The notes under the pieces are model-generated. The model was not told the origin of the DNA, made no database searches, and saw nothing but the letters and a program-made list of their open reading frames with translations. The position numbers were made by a program, and so were the translations under genes. From Vespula vulgaris (Eukaryota; Arthropoda; Insecta; Hymenoptera; Vespidae): DNA of 64,000 nt. Each line of letters opens with the position of its first letter. Position 1 is the first letter of the stretch. The DNA is taken from NCBI RefSeq assembly GCF_905475345.1, contig NC_066605.1, forward strand, positions 3,745,501-3,809,500, in the 5' to 3' direction. This document shows, piece after piece, positions 37,870 to 50,862 of the stretch.

Positions 37870-38350
37870 TTTAGCATACAGTATCTATCCCTGAAGTTAT
37901 GTCCACATTTTCGGAAATACTCTGCATATAATAGTTATGTATATATAACTATTATATATATAAATGGAAAATCTCTATATATATAAATGGAAAAAAATCT
38001 TAGCATATCCTAAGATATTGATACATGAGAGACTTGTCTTTTCTGTTCCGTTCTATATGTATTTATTTTTATCGAATAACCGTGTGCTGATTTTACTAGC
38101 AAAACCTACTATCAAAAATTGCCCAATCTTTTAAAATCTGTGATTTTACCTTATACAGTTACCGGCAATATCAGGCGTATATATAAAACAATATCAATGT
38201 CATGTGAACAAGTAGGCTATGAACTCAAACTTTTGTTTCTCATATTTTGGTGTCAACTATCTTGTAGTGATCCATGCTAGATACGATGCAGCATCTATTG
38301 TACGATATGTGTATATAAATAAATGTATAAAGAGTAACAAATGTAATTGA
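37870..38350. other. spacer between Tc1-like elements
   Basis: TATA-rich sequence without a recognised feature. GTTATGTCCACATTTTCGGAAATAC at 37902-37926 could be a terminal repeat remnant of either element. Confidence 0.35.
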
Positions 38351-39521
38351 GATACAGTGGTGACCACATACTTACGTATTACAGTTAACAAAAATTTGTT
38401 TTCTTATGTATTTGCATATTTAACAACACAAAGTAATTTCGTTTTTTGCAAGTTCCTAGCATACTCTATAAAAAAAAAAAGAGGATTTTTTAATTTATTA
38501 TCATTAACAAGATTCATGTATTTATAATTGAAGAGTGCAATTTCTTGCGGATACGTCCTTATGCATATATAGAAATATTTATATTTTCACAAGTAGTTGT
38601 AATTTATAATAACAATAACATATTTATGATTAATATTTAGTAGCTACATTTTTATTTCTGAGAACAGTAGCATACCTGCATGGCATAGATTTGATAAATC
38701 GAATGCATCGACCCCATCTGTAATCGGTATCAAACACCAAGCTTCTTCTATTCTGGCATACAATTCGTTAATATTTTTTAGTTCCTGCTTCTTCACATGT
38801 TTATTCATGTCAATCCATAACATCTCTATGGGATTTAAGTCTGGATTTAAGTGCTGGCCACTTCATCACATTAATATTTTGTTCATTTAAAAATGTCTTT
38901 ATTATATGTGTGGTGTGTTTAAAATCATTATCCGTTTGGTAAATTCAATCTTTCAGCATGTACTCTTCAGTAAATGGGATTAATTGATATTTTACAACAT
39001 CTAAGTATATAAATTTGTCCATTATTCCTTTGATGAAGGTCTGTGCCATTTATACTAGGACGGATCCACTACGACATCTTATAGTTTCTTTTAAACAACC
39101 TTTATGGTATTCTTCGTCTATATGATGTCTAATATACATTTTCTCATCAAATGCAAACCTATTGAATTTAAATTCGTCTGTAAATACAACGTTTGATAAC
39201 TGTTGGTCACTGTCAGTTAAAATATTCTTTCGTGAAAGCAATTCTAGCTCATAGATTTTTTCTAATATAAATGATTTTTTACTGGCAAAACATTTAATTG
39301 AAACTTCTAGTCTTCGTCAAACAATCTATTTGTGTATCCGAGTTTGTGGATATTTCCCTGTAAATATCGATAGCAGTCTTGAATCTGTCAGCTTTAAATA
39401 ATCGATGAATTTTTTTATCTATTCTTACATCAGTTTTTAGAGGTCCCGCTTTACAAGGCAAAGTAGTTGAAGTTCTGTGATGTTCAATATATTTTATAGC
39501 TTGATAACATGCCATGACCAA
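38350..39521 (-). mobile_element. Tc1-like transposon relic, minus strand
   Basis: In collinear order on the minus strand are an N-terminal DNA-binding part (39521-39294, RTSTTLPCKAGPLKTDVRID), the first catalytic block FTDEFKFNRF (about 39200-39170), the second block QTDNDFKHTT (about 38945-38915) and the third block NPDLNPIEMLWIDMNK (about 38860-38810). These are followed by the C-terminus to about 38640. Frameshifts and stops separate them, so the element is dead. ACAGTGGTGACCACATACTT at 38354 has the look of a Tc1 terminal repeat and is taken as the likely 3' end. The 5' end was not found. Sequence differs clearly from the neighbouring Tc1-like element, so it is a separate family. Confidence 0.85.
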
Positions 39522-39539
39522 TAGTCTAAATTCTCTGGA

Positions 39540-40990
39540 TATCTTCCAATATAATTTTCCACTTCTTCGAAGATGTACTAGTGTTGTTTATGTTGAAAAT
39601 GAAAGTAAAGCAAAAACTTATTTTACAAAAATGTTTTGAAATATCAGTACACATATCATTTGAATTCTCACACCATTTCAATTATCATATTTTCATTTTT
39701 AAAATTGATCATTATTTATATCAAGATATCACTAAATCCAAAATTATAATTATTTTCTATTTTCATAACAGATTTGAATAAAAACAAAACCTGTTGATAA
39801 ATCTATAATAATATTATGAGTTGGATTTCAATCAGAATCAAAAATATCAATGATAAAATTGCTAGATATTAGAAAATGTAGAAGAGAAAATTATAGCTAA
39901 TATTAGTACCTTTTATCCTGCTTATAATCATTATATTATTCGATTAGATATCTTCAGGTCTAATTGAAATAATCAAAAATCTAGTTGAATTCATAGTTGA
40001 AATAATCAAAAAAACTTTGTGCATCATATAAAAATTTCCAGGTATAAAGCCTTGCAATATAATATATTGTGCATAGTTGTAAACTACTTATTATTAATAT
40101 CTATATCATACTGATAATAGATATTACAAATATGTGAATATAACTTTTCTAAAAATTGTAATAAAACTTATTGGTAAAAATTATCTAATATAAATAATTA
40201 ATATCTTCCTTTTATTCTATGATTAATTCTAGTATTAATAGTTTATTTATTAATACATATCTTATTAATACATACCTGCTGCAATGTCAGGTTTTCAACA
40301 TTTATGATAAAATCATCGAAGCTAATCTGTGAATTTTATTTTTTTCCATCAGTTAATATTTTTTGACTTCGACTCCAGTATATTTTTAACTCCCTAGAAT
40401 ATTTCTTTTGATAATATAAATTATACATTTAGAGAAATTGCTTCGAAATATCATGTATATAATTGGATAATCTTATTCGTTACATATTGTCATGCAAATG
40501 GTTTCTTTTTCTATCTTTCTTTTCATTCTTTCATTTTTTCTTCCGCATTCTAACTTTCTTTGTTCCATATTCCTTATTTTTTCGTTTATTTTTGCACATT
40601 TCTTCTTTTATAGATACGAAACAAATTAACAATTTGATTATAGGTCCCAACATAAAAATATCACACCTCCTTTTCAAAATGTCAAGGTTATTCGTTTCTT
40701 ATTCTTTACTTTAATATAACTTATTTAATTTTAAATAATATAACTTTATTATAACTATAAATCACAATAACAACTATAATAGAACTTTTCGATAACTCAT
40801 ATTCCTCTCTCTCTCACAATAGCAATAGATTATAGGCATTATTGTCGTCCAAACAACGTTCTTTGTTAGCTAGCGTATCGCCATCTCTTGATTCCTATTG
40901 ATACTTTTTCTCATACTAATTTTTTCTCTTATTCTCTTATTTTCTCATTCTCTCTCTCCCTTTTCACTTATTTATCATATTGTCCTCTTC
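39540..40990. other. AT-rich sequence, no recognised gene
   Basis: Phe/Ser-rich open frames of 66-83 codons are compositional. The 5' end of the minus-strand Tc1-like element may lie somewhere here. Confidence 0.4.
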
Positions 40991-41034
40991 TTTTCTCAGT
41001 CTCTATCAAAATACGGAAAAAATAGAAATAGCAA

Positions 41035-41155
41035 TAAGAAAAATCAGAAAATATTTTTCCATCTGTTATTCGAACATTACGAAATGAAATATTCGGAGCA
41101 AGATATTCCGGATGAGAGCAATACGATAACTATTGTTCATATAAGTGTAATTCAT
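41035..41155 (+). pseudogene. P450 exon 8 relic
   Basis: Reads FHLLFEHYEMKYSEQDIPDE and then SNTITIV, matching exon 8 of the intact gene (FLQDLLFESFHEDVKYSEQD). The exon 9 motif AGSDTT does not follow. It is part of the same lineage as the gene at 15113. Confidence 0.82.
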
Positions 41156-41394
41156 TTTAGTTACAATAAAATTTTGTTTATTGAAAAAAATTTGAAAACA
41201 ATTATATTTTTTTTCAGTTTCTAGTATAAACACTTTATTTTACACACACACACAATACAGTATATAAATATAGTATACAATATACAGTATATAGTATATA
41301 GTTTTTCATAAAAAATTTACAATGATTTTAAATAATATGTTTTTTTTAAATATTAATTATAGGTTTCGTTGATTGCAATGTATTCATTTTCATC

Positions 41395-41755
41395 CAATGT
41401 CTTCAATTGCTACTTACCGATCTATCTTAATTATAAATTTTTTTACCAATGTAGCAAATTTTCATTTCCAGTATAACGGATTTTTGATGTAAAAGTAAAG
41501 TCAATCATTTTATTTTAAAGTTTTTAAAATATAATTTCAATAATTTATGAGAATATGCAATTACTTATGCAATATCTTTCCGCTTGGCTGAATGCTAAGA
41601 AAATTTTCGAATGATCTTCGCTGGCTAGAAACCTGTCTGGATCAAATGTCAATGATTCGTTCCAATATTCTTCATTCCATTGAAGTTTGTAGATGTAAAC
41701 TACTCCTGAACTTCCTTTCGTTATAATCCAATTTTTTAAAATCGAAGTGAATCGC
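41395..41755 (-). pseudogene. P450 exons 11-12 relic, minus strand
   Basis: Minus strand, about 41745-41565, reads NWIITKGSSGVVYIYKLQWN and then FDPDRF, followed by a heme loop decayed to FSQAERYCIS (Gly and Arg lost, Cys kept). About 41480-41395 carries the start of exon 12 in decayed form. Orientation is opposite to the exon 8 relic 300 bases to the left. Confidence 0.82.
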
Positions 41756-42109
41756 TTGATATTACTAATAATAAGAAAATACAAAAGAACGCTTATATAC
41801 ACTTACAATATCTAAAATCAATTAACACTTCAAAATAAATACTATTTATAAATGCATTATTTATATATTGTATATGTATAAACATATAATAACAGACAGA
41901 TTACTTTAAAGACTTGATACATATTCTATAGTTCAAGTACGTATTTACTCCATTATTCGTTATTATTCATATAATGGAAAGTATTTTCATATTATCTATT
42001 TGTCATATTTCGCATATTTTTAATTAAAAAATGGAGTACATAATGAACTATCTCAAATTTATAACACGAATGCTTCCAAAAAAGTTCCTATAACATTCCA
42101 ATATATTGT

Positions 42110-42795
42110 AATTTTAGAAGGATTAATTATACAAACATTACGTCTTTTTTCTATCAGCCATCGATCCAAAAATGAACGTATTGTACACAATATATAAGTA
42201 GCCGTAATAAAGTAGCTATAATAAAATGATAACGTTTCTATTTTCTAATCATTCATTATTATTATCTATCGTTAATATTTTATTTAATATTGATATTTAC
42301 TTATTTTTATTCAGAATTTTATCAAGCGACAGAAAATTGGATCATACTGAAAGGAAATTCAGCCGTATTTTTTATCTACTTCATCGAATAAAGTTCATCG
42401 AAATGAAGAATATTGAATCGAACCGTTGACATTCGATTCACTCAGGTTTCTAGCCGACGAAGCTAAGGATCATACGAGAAATTTCTTACAAATCAAATCA
42501 ATCATTTGAATTCAAATCATTCAATGAAAAAGAAAAAAATTGTACAGGTAATTGTATTTTTTTATAAATTATTGACATTTCATTCCAAAAAGTTATAGAA
42601 GAAAATGCATTTACAATTGATTTTACTTTTTTAGGTTAAAGATTCGCTAAGCTGGAAATGAAAATTTGATGTATTGGTAAGAAGATTTATAATTAAAATA
42701 GATCGGTTAGTAGCATTAAAGAAATTGAACTAAAAATGAACATCACTTTAAAACTGGCGGAATTTATAAAATTAAAATTTGAAAAAAGATATTAC
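42110..42795 (+). pseudogene. P450 exons 10-12 relic, plus strand
   Basis: About 42113-42150 reads LEGLIIQTLRLF, matching helix K LERVIKETLRLF, with Glu changed to Gln in ExxR. About 42318-42450 is exon 11 in a shifted frame (TERKF, as read in the alternative frame of the intact gene). About 42634-42795 follows exon 12 (GTTAAAGATTCGCTAAGCTGGAAATG, then AAAATAGATCGG and a final AAATTTGAAAAAAGAT). Stops and frameshifts throughout. Confidence 0.8.
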
Positions 42796-43159
42796 CTAAG
42801 ATCATTATAAATTTTTTACGAAATATTCTTCTTTGTATCATGCTGGAAAATAAATAACTACTAAAAAATACGACACGGATCATTAGTTTTCATTAACGAG
42901 TTGTAATATTTATTTATCAATCTCTAATTCAACATATTATACGTATTAATATATTATATATGTTAAAAATAAGAATATATGAAAATAAATTATATTGTAA
43001 TTAAGTAAAAACTATAATTTGGATTACTGTTCCAAACTCTATCATAACAAACTATGTACGTAGTAAAAGATAATTTAAGCAAAAATAAAAACATACAAAC
43101 TGTATAAGAACTGTTTGCGAGCATCTGATTATTTCATATAATCTCATATAAGTAATAAT

Positions 43160-43440
43160 TAATTCATAAAGCTCTCAAAGATCATTTTTACTATTAATTT
43201 TGAAATTCTTATAAATTAGTATTATTGAAAGATTAATGAAAACTCAAAATGTACCCATATAAATTTTCTTCTCTATACTCTCTCTTTAATATAAATTAAT
43301 TCTTGCGTTACATACGACATTTCTAGGGTACTATAAATACTCATTCTTTATTAATAAGATTTCGAATATTGGAACGAGTAATTTTTGATGCGAGAGTGAT
43401 ACGAGAATTCCGTTCGTAATGAGATTTTTAGTCTTATTCT
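43160..43440 (+). repeat. P450 3' flank, third copy
   Basis: Similar to 18150-18390 downstream of the intact gene: TTTTGAAATTCTTATAAATTAGTATT and later TTCCGTTCGTAATGAGATT. It shows that the relic at 42110-42795 arose from a duplicated block including its flank. Confidence 0.65.
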
Positions 43441-43459
43441 TTATTTTTCTATCTTAAAC

Positions 43460-44880
43460 ATCAAAATACTCGGGTCATACGTATAGAGTTTTATAAGATA
43501 GAAATATATGAGATGACTAATTTATCTCATTTTAATAATCAGTACGTTATATACTGCAATGAATATCAATCAGTCGAAACAGATCAATATTCATTTCAAT
43601 AAAATACTTTTTGTAAGAGAAAAGGTAATTATATAGTCCGTGTATCGAAAAAAGCTAAAAGATATAAAAAATGCGTTTGATAAGAACGTAATCGGATCAG
43701 AAGTGAATTCACAATTTTCGAGTATTGTAACACTTTCCGGACGGTAAATCAAAGCAAGCCCCAACAATAACCTATGTAAAAACCGTTGGAAGAAATATCC
43801 CAGACTTCGATCGGAAGGAGTTAATTATTGCGTCATTATATCCATATTCATGCACTTTTATATGAGTAAAACTAATATCATACTCGTACAGTTAAATAAA
43901 GTTCGAATTTCATTCTTTTCATTATAGAACGAATTTTGAAAGAGAATAGTGTGACATAGAAGTGTCAATTGTTATTATTAAAAATTTTGTGATTTCTTTT
44001 TCTTTCAGATATATTTCTTAAAAGCAATTATTCACAAAAATAGCAAAAATAAATTACTATAATAGTAATATCATGTATATTAATATAATTCTTATATTTC
44101 TAGTATAATATAATTATTATATTATATTATTATTATATTTATATTAATTATAATTATTATAAATATTATAATTATTATAATTAATTATATTGTTATATTT
44201 ATATTAATACAATATACTTTCATTTATTATATGTAATATATTTAAGCAAATATATATATATATATTTTTAGAAGATATTTATTTAATTTATTATAGATCA
44301 GTATAACGCAATCAGCTGCAAATTGTTATTTCGTTGTATTTATTATGTTACTCTGACATGTTATTTATTTGACCTATGATGAGCTTGTTGCTAGAAACGA
44401 TATAAAATCAATCTTTCTAACACTTTTTGCAACGTATTGTGGTCTATTAAAGAAATTGTATAATGTAAACATAAATTTTGAAAGAAAACTATAATGATGC
44501 AACAAATTTATATATCTTAATGTCGGATCAATGACGAGACAAATCGGATCAAATGACGGAAAATTTTTTTTACTAAGCTTAATATAGCTAAAATCTTTAC
44601 AGAAATTCTAAAAATGCAATACCCGCAATATTGCTACCTAAACAATACGCAGTTTCGAATCACAGCAAAAAATTAATTAATTGCTCGCTTAAAATCGAAA
44701 TCGTCAATGATAAAAATATCATTAAAATAAAATAAAAATTGATTGTTTTGAAATACAATATCGACAGTGATAATAAGACGTATTCATTTTAATTTGTCTG
44801 AATTTTCCTTCCTCCGTTTTTTGTTCAATATATATGATAAAAAATTTTAGGAAAGTAAAAATAAAAGGAATTTTTATGAA
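43460..44880. other. AT-rich sequence, no recognised gene
   Basis: Contains a long ATTATA-type simple repeat at about 44095-44275. No coding motif seen on either strand. Confidence 0.45.
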
Positions 44881-44918
44881 AAAGTAACAAGTAGCGTTAG
44901 GCATTGTACCCATAATGC

Positions 44919-44921
<3 letters not shown>

Positions 44922-44967
<46 letters not shown>
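44922..44967. repeat. (CT)n microsatellite
   Basis: CT dinucleotide tract ending in a short CACACA run near the left edge of the segmental duplication. Confidence 0.95.
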
Positions 44968-44973
<6 letters not shown>

Positions 44974-46199
44974 CTCTCCTACATGCATATCTCCGTCTCT
45001 TTCTGACATAGGTACTGTTTTTCTTACTCTTTTCATTCGTCGCATGAGTAATTTTCTTTCGATTATTTCATTCGATAGCTTCGTTAATTGACGAAAGCGT
45101 ATTACTAAAAAATATAATTTTAATTAGTGCATCTTTTTCAATTAAGATTTGGAAAAAAAGAGATATTTTCATGAATTCTTTTACCACAATCAATTATATG
45201 GAATTGTTTAAAAACACACAAATAGAGCTAGTAGAAAACACAACTTTCATTTTTCGGTAATATTTTTGATACGAGAAATCGAAGCAAGCTCTAACAATGA
45301 TCTATGTAAATTCATTCTTGATTACAATTAACTATCGTTGATCAATGACAAGATTAGTACGCGTCTGTTTTATTTATATTTCTTGACATGTCTCCTTAAA
45401 TTAATTTTATATAAATACCTTTCTCATACTATTTTATAAAAATGAATATCATTGTATGTAACATTTTACCTAAATTATTACAATATATAACATGTCGGTA
45501 CGATTATTAAAATGAAATAAGTATGTATGTTTATATTTTGTAAAAAATCTTCGATCATGCAATCTCAGTATTCCAATCATCGAAAGAGAGAAAGAGAAGG
45601 AATCGAAGCATTCGTTAGATAATTTCATCAAATTTCCACGTGCAATAGTTACGAACAAGAGAAGAAAGATTATTCGATATGATCTGTGGCAATCGTCACG
45701 ATTACGTTATATTATTATCATAATATTGATATACTAATCTTGTCTACATGTTCCTCTTTTTTCCTCTTCTTATTATTTTATACCTCATTCTCTGTCTCTC
45801 TCTTTCTCTTTTTGTTTCACAGCAGTAAATTTAATATTTATATTTACTAAATCATTGAGTTCTAGAAACTAACTATATCGCTAAAAACGTTTTTTACAAT
45901 ACACATGTCACAAAAATAATGCATCAATCATCATCAAAATTTTTCTCATCAGATATTCGTTTTAAGAACACTCTAAATTTAGTAAATATTTCTATGACAA
46001 GATTTATGGACAAAAGTTAATAACCACATTTCAAACCAATTCCGAATGAAAATATATGAAAAGCAAAAAAATTGAAAAATTGGTCCGTGTAACGTTTGTT
46101 ATTGATTTGATCTAATTATGAAAACAATGTATACATTTTTCCATTCTATATTCTTTCATAATAGTACTGTCGGAACAAGGACGCACAAATATATGTTCC

Positions 46200-46275
46200 T
46201 TATATTCAATGGAGAATATTGAATATAAATATTGAATATAATATTGAATATGAATATTGAATATAAATATTGATA
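46200..46275. repeat. short ATTGAATATAA repeat
   Basis: Several near-copies of an 11-15 base unit (ATTGAATATAAAT) inside segmental duplication copy 2. Absent from copy 1. Confidence 0.8.
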
Positions 46276-47489
46276 CTGCAAAACTCCATATATTTGCCCT
46301 CTAATTACTTTCTTTACCACCAAATAATCGAAACTCGGGATACAACTCCACTTTGGATATTCGCTAAAGATTCATTCGCTAAGAAATATCTGATGTAAGC
46401 TTAAAATCATTTTAATAGAATCGATATCTGTTATAAGTTCTTACAATCTAAATATAAAAAGGGAACTATTATTTGATAATAATTTAATAAAAAACGGATT
46501 GAAAATATTATATCAAATATTTTCATAGTTCTTCCAAAATCATAACAATAGTATATTTTTTCTTTGTTATTAATAAGGAATATATATTGATTTTTTCAAT
46601 TCTTAATTATACTTAACAAAAAATAACACAATTTATGAATACATGTGTATATTTAGGATGTAACAAAATTACATGACAAAATTTTAGCAATGAATTCTTC
46701 TTGTATGTAGAGAAAAAAAATAGGTTCTTTAACATGCGTTGAAAATTTATTTCTAAATTGTAAGATTTTATAAGATGTTCAAGTATGATATTCGTGGGTT
46801 GACATCCATAAACAGAATGCATTAATGCACATTCCTTCATTTCAGTACATGGTCTCACCAAACAGCAGAATGATGCAGCGACTTTCCGTGAATGTATTGT
46901 GAAAGCATATCATTTAATACGTAGTATGAATTTTAATTGTGGAATTCGTTGAGAATTTTTTGTGTTTAATACTTTAATCGTCGAACTTTTGGATAAATAA
47001 TTATTTAATGAGAAAACATATTTTAATATTACAATAAATCTGTTCACTTATTCCTTTCAATTATTTAACTGATCACCATATAAAGATATCAAAAAAGCCA
47101 ATGCTTTGATTTACCCTTTCTATTGTCATTATTATAGTTATCAATCTCTTGAATCTTCGATCTTCCTTTCATATGTGGATTCTTCGTTCTTTTCTATTAT
47201 AAACTAGGTGAAGTCAACTAAGAAATTCAGAAATATTGAGATTATTAAATCAGCTTTAATTTGAACCGGATCTATACATCTTAAAAACTACACTGATGCA
47301 TCAATAAGATTATTACTTTATTTTTTAAACATCCATATATGGACTACTTGATGATACATTTACCTACTGGAGCGTACATCGCTGAAAGTAGGCCACTTCA
47401 TAAATAAATTTCGTAATTTAATCCTTTAATATCATTAACCAAGAGATTAACTATGGAAAAGTCAATATATGTATGTGTCCAAAATTAGA

Positions 47490-47870
47490 TATTTAGTCCG
47501 GATACACCCTAACTTACCCGAATTTATCCAAACTTGTCCTAAATTAATAAATTAGTCCGAACAAATCCAAATTTAGACCAATTTACACGAATCTGACTAA
47601 AATGGTTTAAATTAGATTTTATGCACCCGAAAATGTATAAAACCACTTAGAAACACTCGAAATTAGCCGAATTTACTCGAACTTATCAAAAATTAATGAA
47701 TTAGCCCTGATACACTTGAATTTATTTGCCCGAAATTGTTTAAATTAGATTGGATACAACCGAAAATGTATACAACCGCCTGGAAATACCCGTACTTAGC
47801 CGAATTTTTCTGAACTTGTTCGACATTAATAAATTAACCCGGATACACTCGAATTTATCCAAATGTCTTT
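47490..47870. repeat. degenerate minisatellite, about 133-149 base period
   Basis: Three diverged copies, marked by AAATTAATAAATTA at 47541, 47690 and 47823. Each is built of shorter CCGAATTTAnCCGAACTTG-like subunits of about 25-30 bases. No coding potential. Confidence 0.8.
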
Positions 47871-47879
47871 TTGTTAAAA

Positions 47880-48605
47880 GGAAAATTGAGTATTATCCTT
47901 CTCAATTAGAATGAGAATTTGCTCTAAATAAGACGTGATAGATACGAAAGGAAGATAAAAACAAAAGATAAAAAGCAAAAGATCGTGTGAATAGTCGTCC
48001 AAAACAACAATTAGTCGACATTAGAAATCCGAAAAAACAGAACACGCTCTTCTTATATTAACCAAAACTTATTGTTATTATCTTTTATATTTCATGTTAA
48101 TAAAAACATGAAGAAATAATATAGTAAACTAATTAGTATAAATTATTATTTCAGATCTACAGATTAAAACATTTTAATACAGATTTAATATAAATTTATA
48201 AACTAATATTCAATATATCAGTTTTTTGTTACTAGTAATTAAAGCTTAATAATTAATATCTCTAGTTTTTATTAATAATTTAATAAGTAATTATAACTAC
48301 TAATAATTAATAGTAGTTAACATTAACAATTTCGTAAGGGAAATATTCTAACAAATTTTGGTTGTACTTCCTAAAGGTACTTGTAGTTAATAGAAATTTG
48401 GTAGATGTCATAGATGAGATAATAGATCTGAAATATAAATAATTTTAACTGCTGGAAATCACGTGTTTCAAAGATATAAGTCCTCATAGATATAATACAT
48501 ATACATTTCACTGTTATTAGATGCACTACTAATAGTGCATGAATGGTATAGATGCATTGTAATATAAACAATGTATGTATGAATGAGATATATAGTTGAG
48601 AAATA
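47880..48605. other. AT-rich sequence, no recognised gene
   Basis: Low-complexity TAAT-rich DNA. The 66-codon minus-strand frame at 48371-48571 has no recognisable motif. Confidence 0.45.
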
Positions 48606-48606
48606 A

Positions 48607-48610
<4 letters not shown>

Positions 48611-48653
<43 letters not shown>
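48611..48653. repeat. (TA)n microsatellite
   Basis: Pure TA dinucleotide tract. Confidence 0.97.
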
Positions 48654-48658
<5 letters not shown>

Positions 48659-48699
48659 TTAGAATTAGACCGCTCGTAAATTTATACAGCTTTTTCATC

Positions 48700-49415
48700 A
48701 CCAGAATGCTCCGTCAACAGAAGCTTGCTCCCGATTGACAGTCTTCGGTTGGCCCGTCGGAGGAAATTGGAAGAAAATGGTCTCTTTCTGTCTCTTTTCT
48801 TTCGCTTTTATTTTCTCATTTTATATTTTCGATCGCCTAAATATGATAACCTCCACGTACACAATGCAGTCTTTCTTTCTTTCTTTTGGTTGCTGTATGT
48901 TATTTCATGCACGAGACAATTATTTTGTGCATTTTCCATATCCTTCCTCTCCCGCATATCTTGATACAATGTCGTCGAATTTCATTCAATAACTGAAGTA
49001 TTTCAGATTGACACTGCGATCACACTCAAGAAAACTCTTTGCACTTTGCCTCTCTAGTACGAAACGATCGGATTGTCGTAGTACGAGATAAGAATTCTTT
49101 GCTGTTGAAATAAAAAAAAAATAATAAAATAAAAATAAAACAAAATTAATCAACGATAGCGTTTTTCCTTTCTTATTTAGTAAAGAAGTCTTATGATTGA
49201 CACACAGTAGGAAATAAACAAAAAATGATAAGAATGTGATCGCAATAAAAAATAAAAAAAAATTAACCGATCGTATTTTACCTTTAAAAGAACGAAAGAA
49301 ATGTGGTAGGATGAAATAGGGAACAAAAAGATAAGAACGTGGTAGTTGTGATAAAAGACAAAACTGATTAACTTTTGTCATTCTTTGCTCATAGTATATG
49401 TGAGCGTAAAATCGT
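48700..49415. other. Phe/Ser-rich overlapping frames, no gene supported
   Basis: Plus-strand frames at 48725-48992 in two phases, and a 146-codon minus-strand frame at 48986-49426, are rich in Phe, Ser and Tyr as expected from T-rich DNA. No domain recognised. Confidence 0.4.
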
Positions 49416-49673
49416 ATGATCAGCACATTGTTGATTCGATTTTCTGGACATTATGATTGCTGCATCACGTTCGACATGACTTTCGTCTATTTTAAGTTTT
49501 TAAAGAAAGTCGGATTGGTGAACAAATTACCAACAGTTCCGTTGTCAGAGTTACCTGTAAATTCGATTCACGAACTAAGTAGGATACGAAAGATACAAAC
49601 GCGTTATGCAAAAATACTAGTGGATTTGAATAGAAAATTTACAGTGCGTCTGTCCAATCGTATGATTACATAG
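49416..49673 (+). CDS. unrecognised 85-codon frame, possible exon or relic
   Basis: Unlike most open frames nearby, the C-terminal 50 residues have ordinary protein composition, reading LPTVPLSELPVNSIHELSRI followed by RKIQTRYAKILVDLN. It gives a faint impression of a small beta-rich DNA-binding-like protein found with some insect mobile elements, but I cannot name a family and do not assign a function. No splice partners were identified. The frame ends at a TAG at 49671. It could be a single exon, a decayed transposon gene or chance. Confidence 0.3.
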   Translation: MISTLLIRFSGHYDCCITFDMTFVYFKFLKKVGLVNKLPTVPLSELPVNSIHELSRIRKIQTRYAKILVDLNRKFTVRLSNRMIT

Positions 49674-49944
49674 AGGGTTCAGAAACTGAACGCAATTTGA
49701 GTTTGTCTCCAAATACAATAACTAACTCGGGGTTAATATGTTGAGATATATAGTTTATTTCTTATATATATAATTTAGATCTGTATAGTAGTTGAAGAGA
49801 TTTTTAAGAGTTAACAGTAAAATTCTGAGTGTAATTAGATCTCTTGTGTTTTTGGAAAATGTCCATAGCAAACGTACATGGGAGAGAAAAAAATTCTTAT
49901 GATGTAATGGTGATATTTAGGTTGAACATTCTTATGATGATGCG

Positions 49945-50125
49945 TATAATAGTTTTAATAATAATGATAATGATAATGATAATAATTATAATGATACTAA
50001 TAATAATAATTATTATTATAGTAGCACTAATATGATAATGATAATAGTAGTGTTTTAATAAAAATAATGATGGTATAATAACAATAACAATAACAATAAC
50101 AATAACAATAATAATAATAATGATA
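49945..50125. repeat. ATA/ATG and AACAAT trinucleotide-type simple repeat
   Basis: AATAATGATAATGATAAT tracts followed by an (AACAAT)n tract. The Ile/Met-rich frames over it are artefacts. Confidence 0.9.
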
Positions 50126-50862
50126 TAAGTCATAATGGTACTGATAGTAATAGGAAAAGGAGGATTAACGTGGGGTGAAATGTAACATGTAAACTCTTTG
50201 TTGTTTTCATATGAGGATCTGTTCGAATATCGCCTTTACAGTACATAGAAGGTCATATATGAATACAACGAAATCATTTCTTATAATGTTAACAAGAAAA
50301 AGAAAGAAGAAGAAAGAAACAATAATAATAAAGTTAAGAAAAAGTTGAAGATTACAGATATGATGAATGATAGTATTAAGTATTCTCACGCTCGATATTT
50401 TCCTCGTTGAAAGTGCGTAACCTAAGGAATCACTTATATTGATAGTAAAAGTAAACTGATATCTTTTAGCATTTTCAAACTAAACTCTCGTTATTCTATT
50501 GCACCTTTATTAATACTGTAATTCTTAGTCCCTTAAATCACTCGTACGTTCACCTATCAGTTCCAAAGACAAAAACATAATTATAGGATCTAAACTTCAA
50601 TATCTTTCCTTATAACCATGCACTCCGACAAATTGTAAATTGTTCAAATCTTGGCGTCAGCCAGACCTCGCTTCGTGATACAATAAACTTCTTGTTAAAT
50701 TATGGGATCAATCAGAATCGTAAAGGTAATACTATTATCTGATAGAAAACAAACCATTTATCCTCTGCAAGTTTCGCAGATATATCTGAAGAGAAGTAGA
50801 TCAGAAGAAATCAGAAAAATCTGAAAAGTTAGTGAGTATTTATTCTGTTAAACCGAAAGCCG

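Larger units (their letters stand above)
44880..46920 (+). repeat. segmental duplication, copy 2 (partner 24535-26500)
   Basis: Direct copy, about 20.4 kb away, of 24535-26500, in the same order and orientation. The last strong match is GAATGATGCAGCGACTTTCC at 46866. No coding sequence recognised. Confidence 0.85.

Noticed and set aside
48725..49426. Phe/Ser-rich open frames up to 146 codons
   Set aside because: Composition is that expected from T-rich DNA. There are overlapping frames on both strands and no motif.
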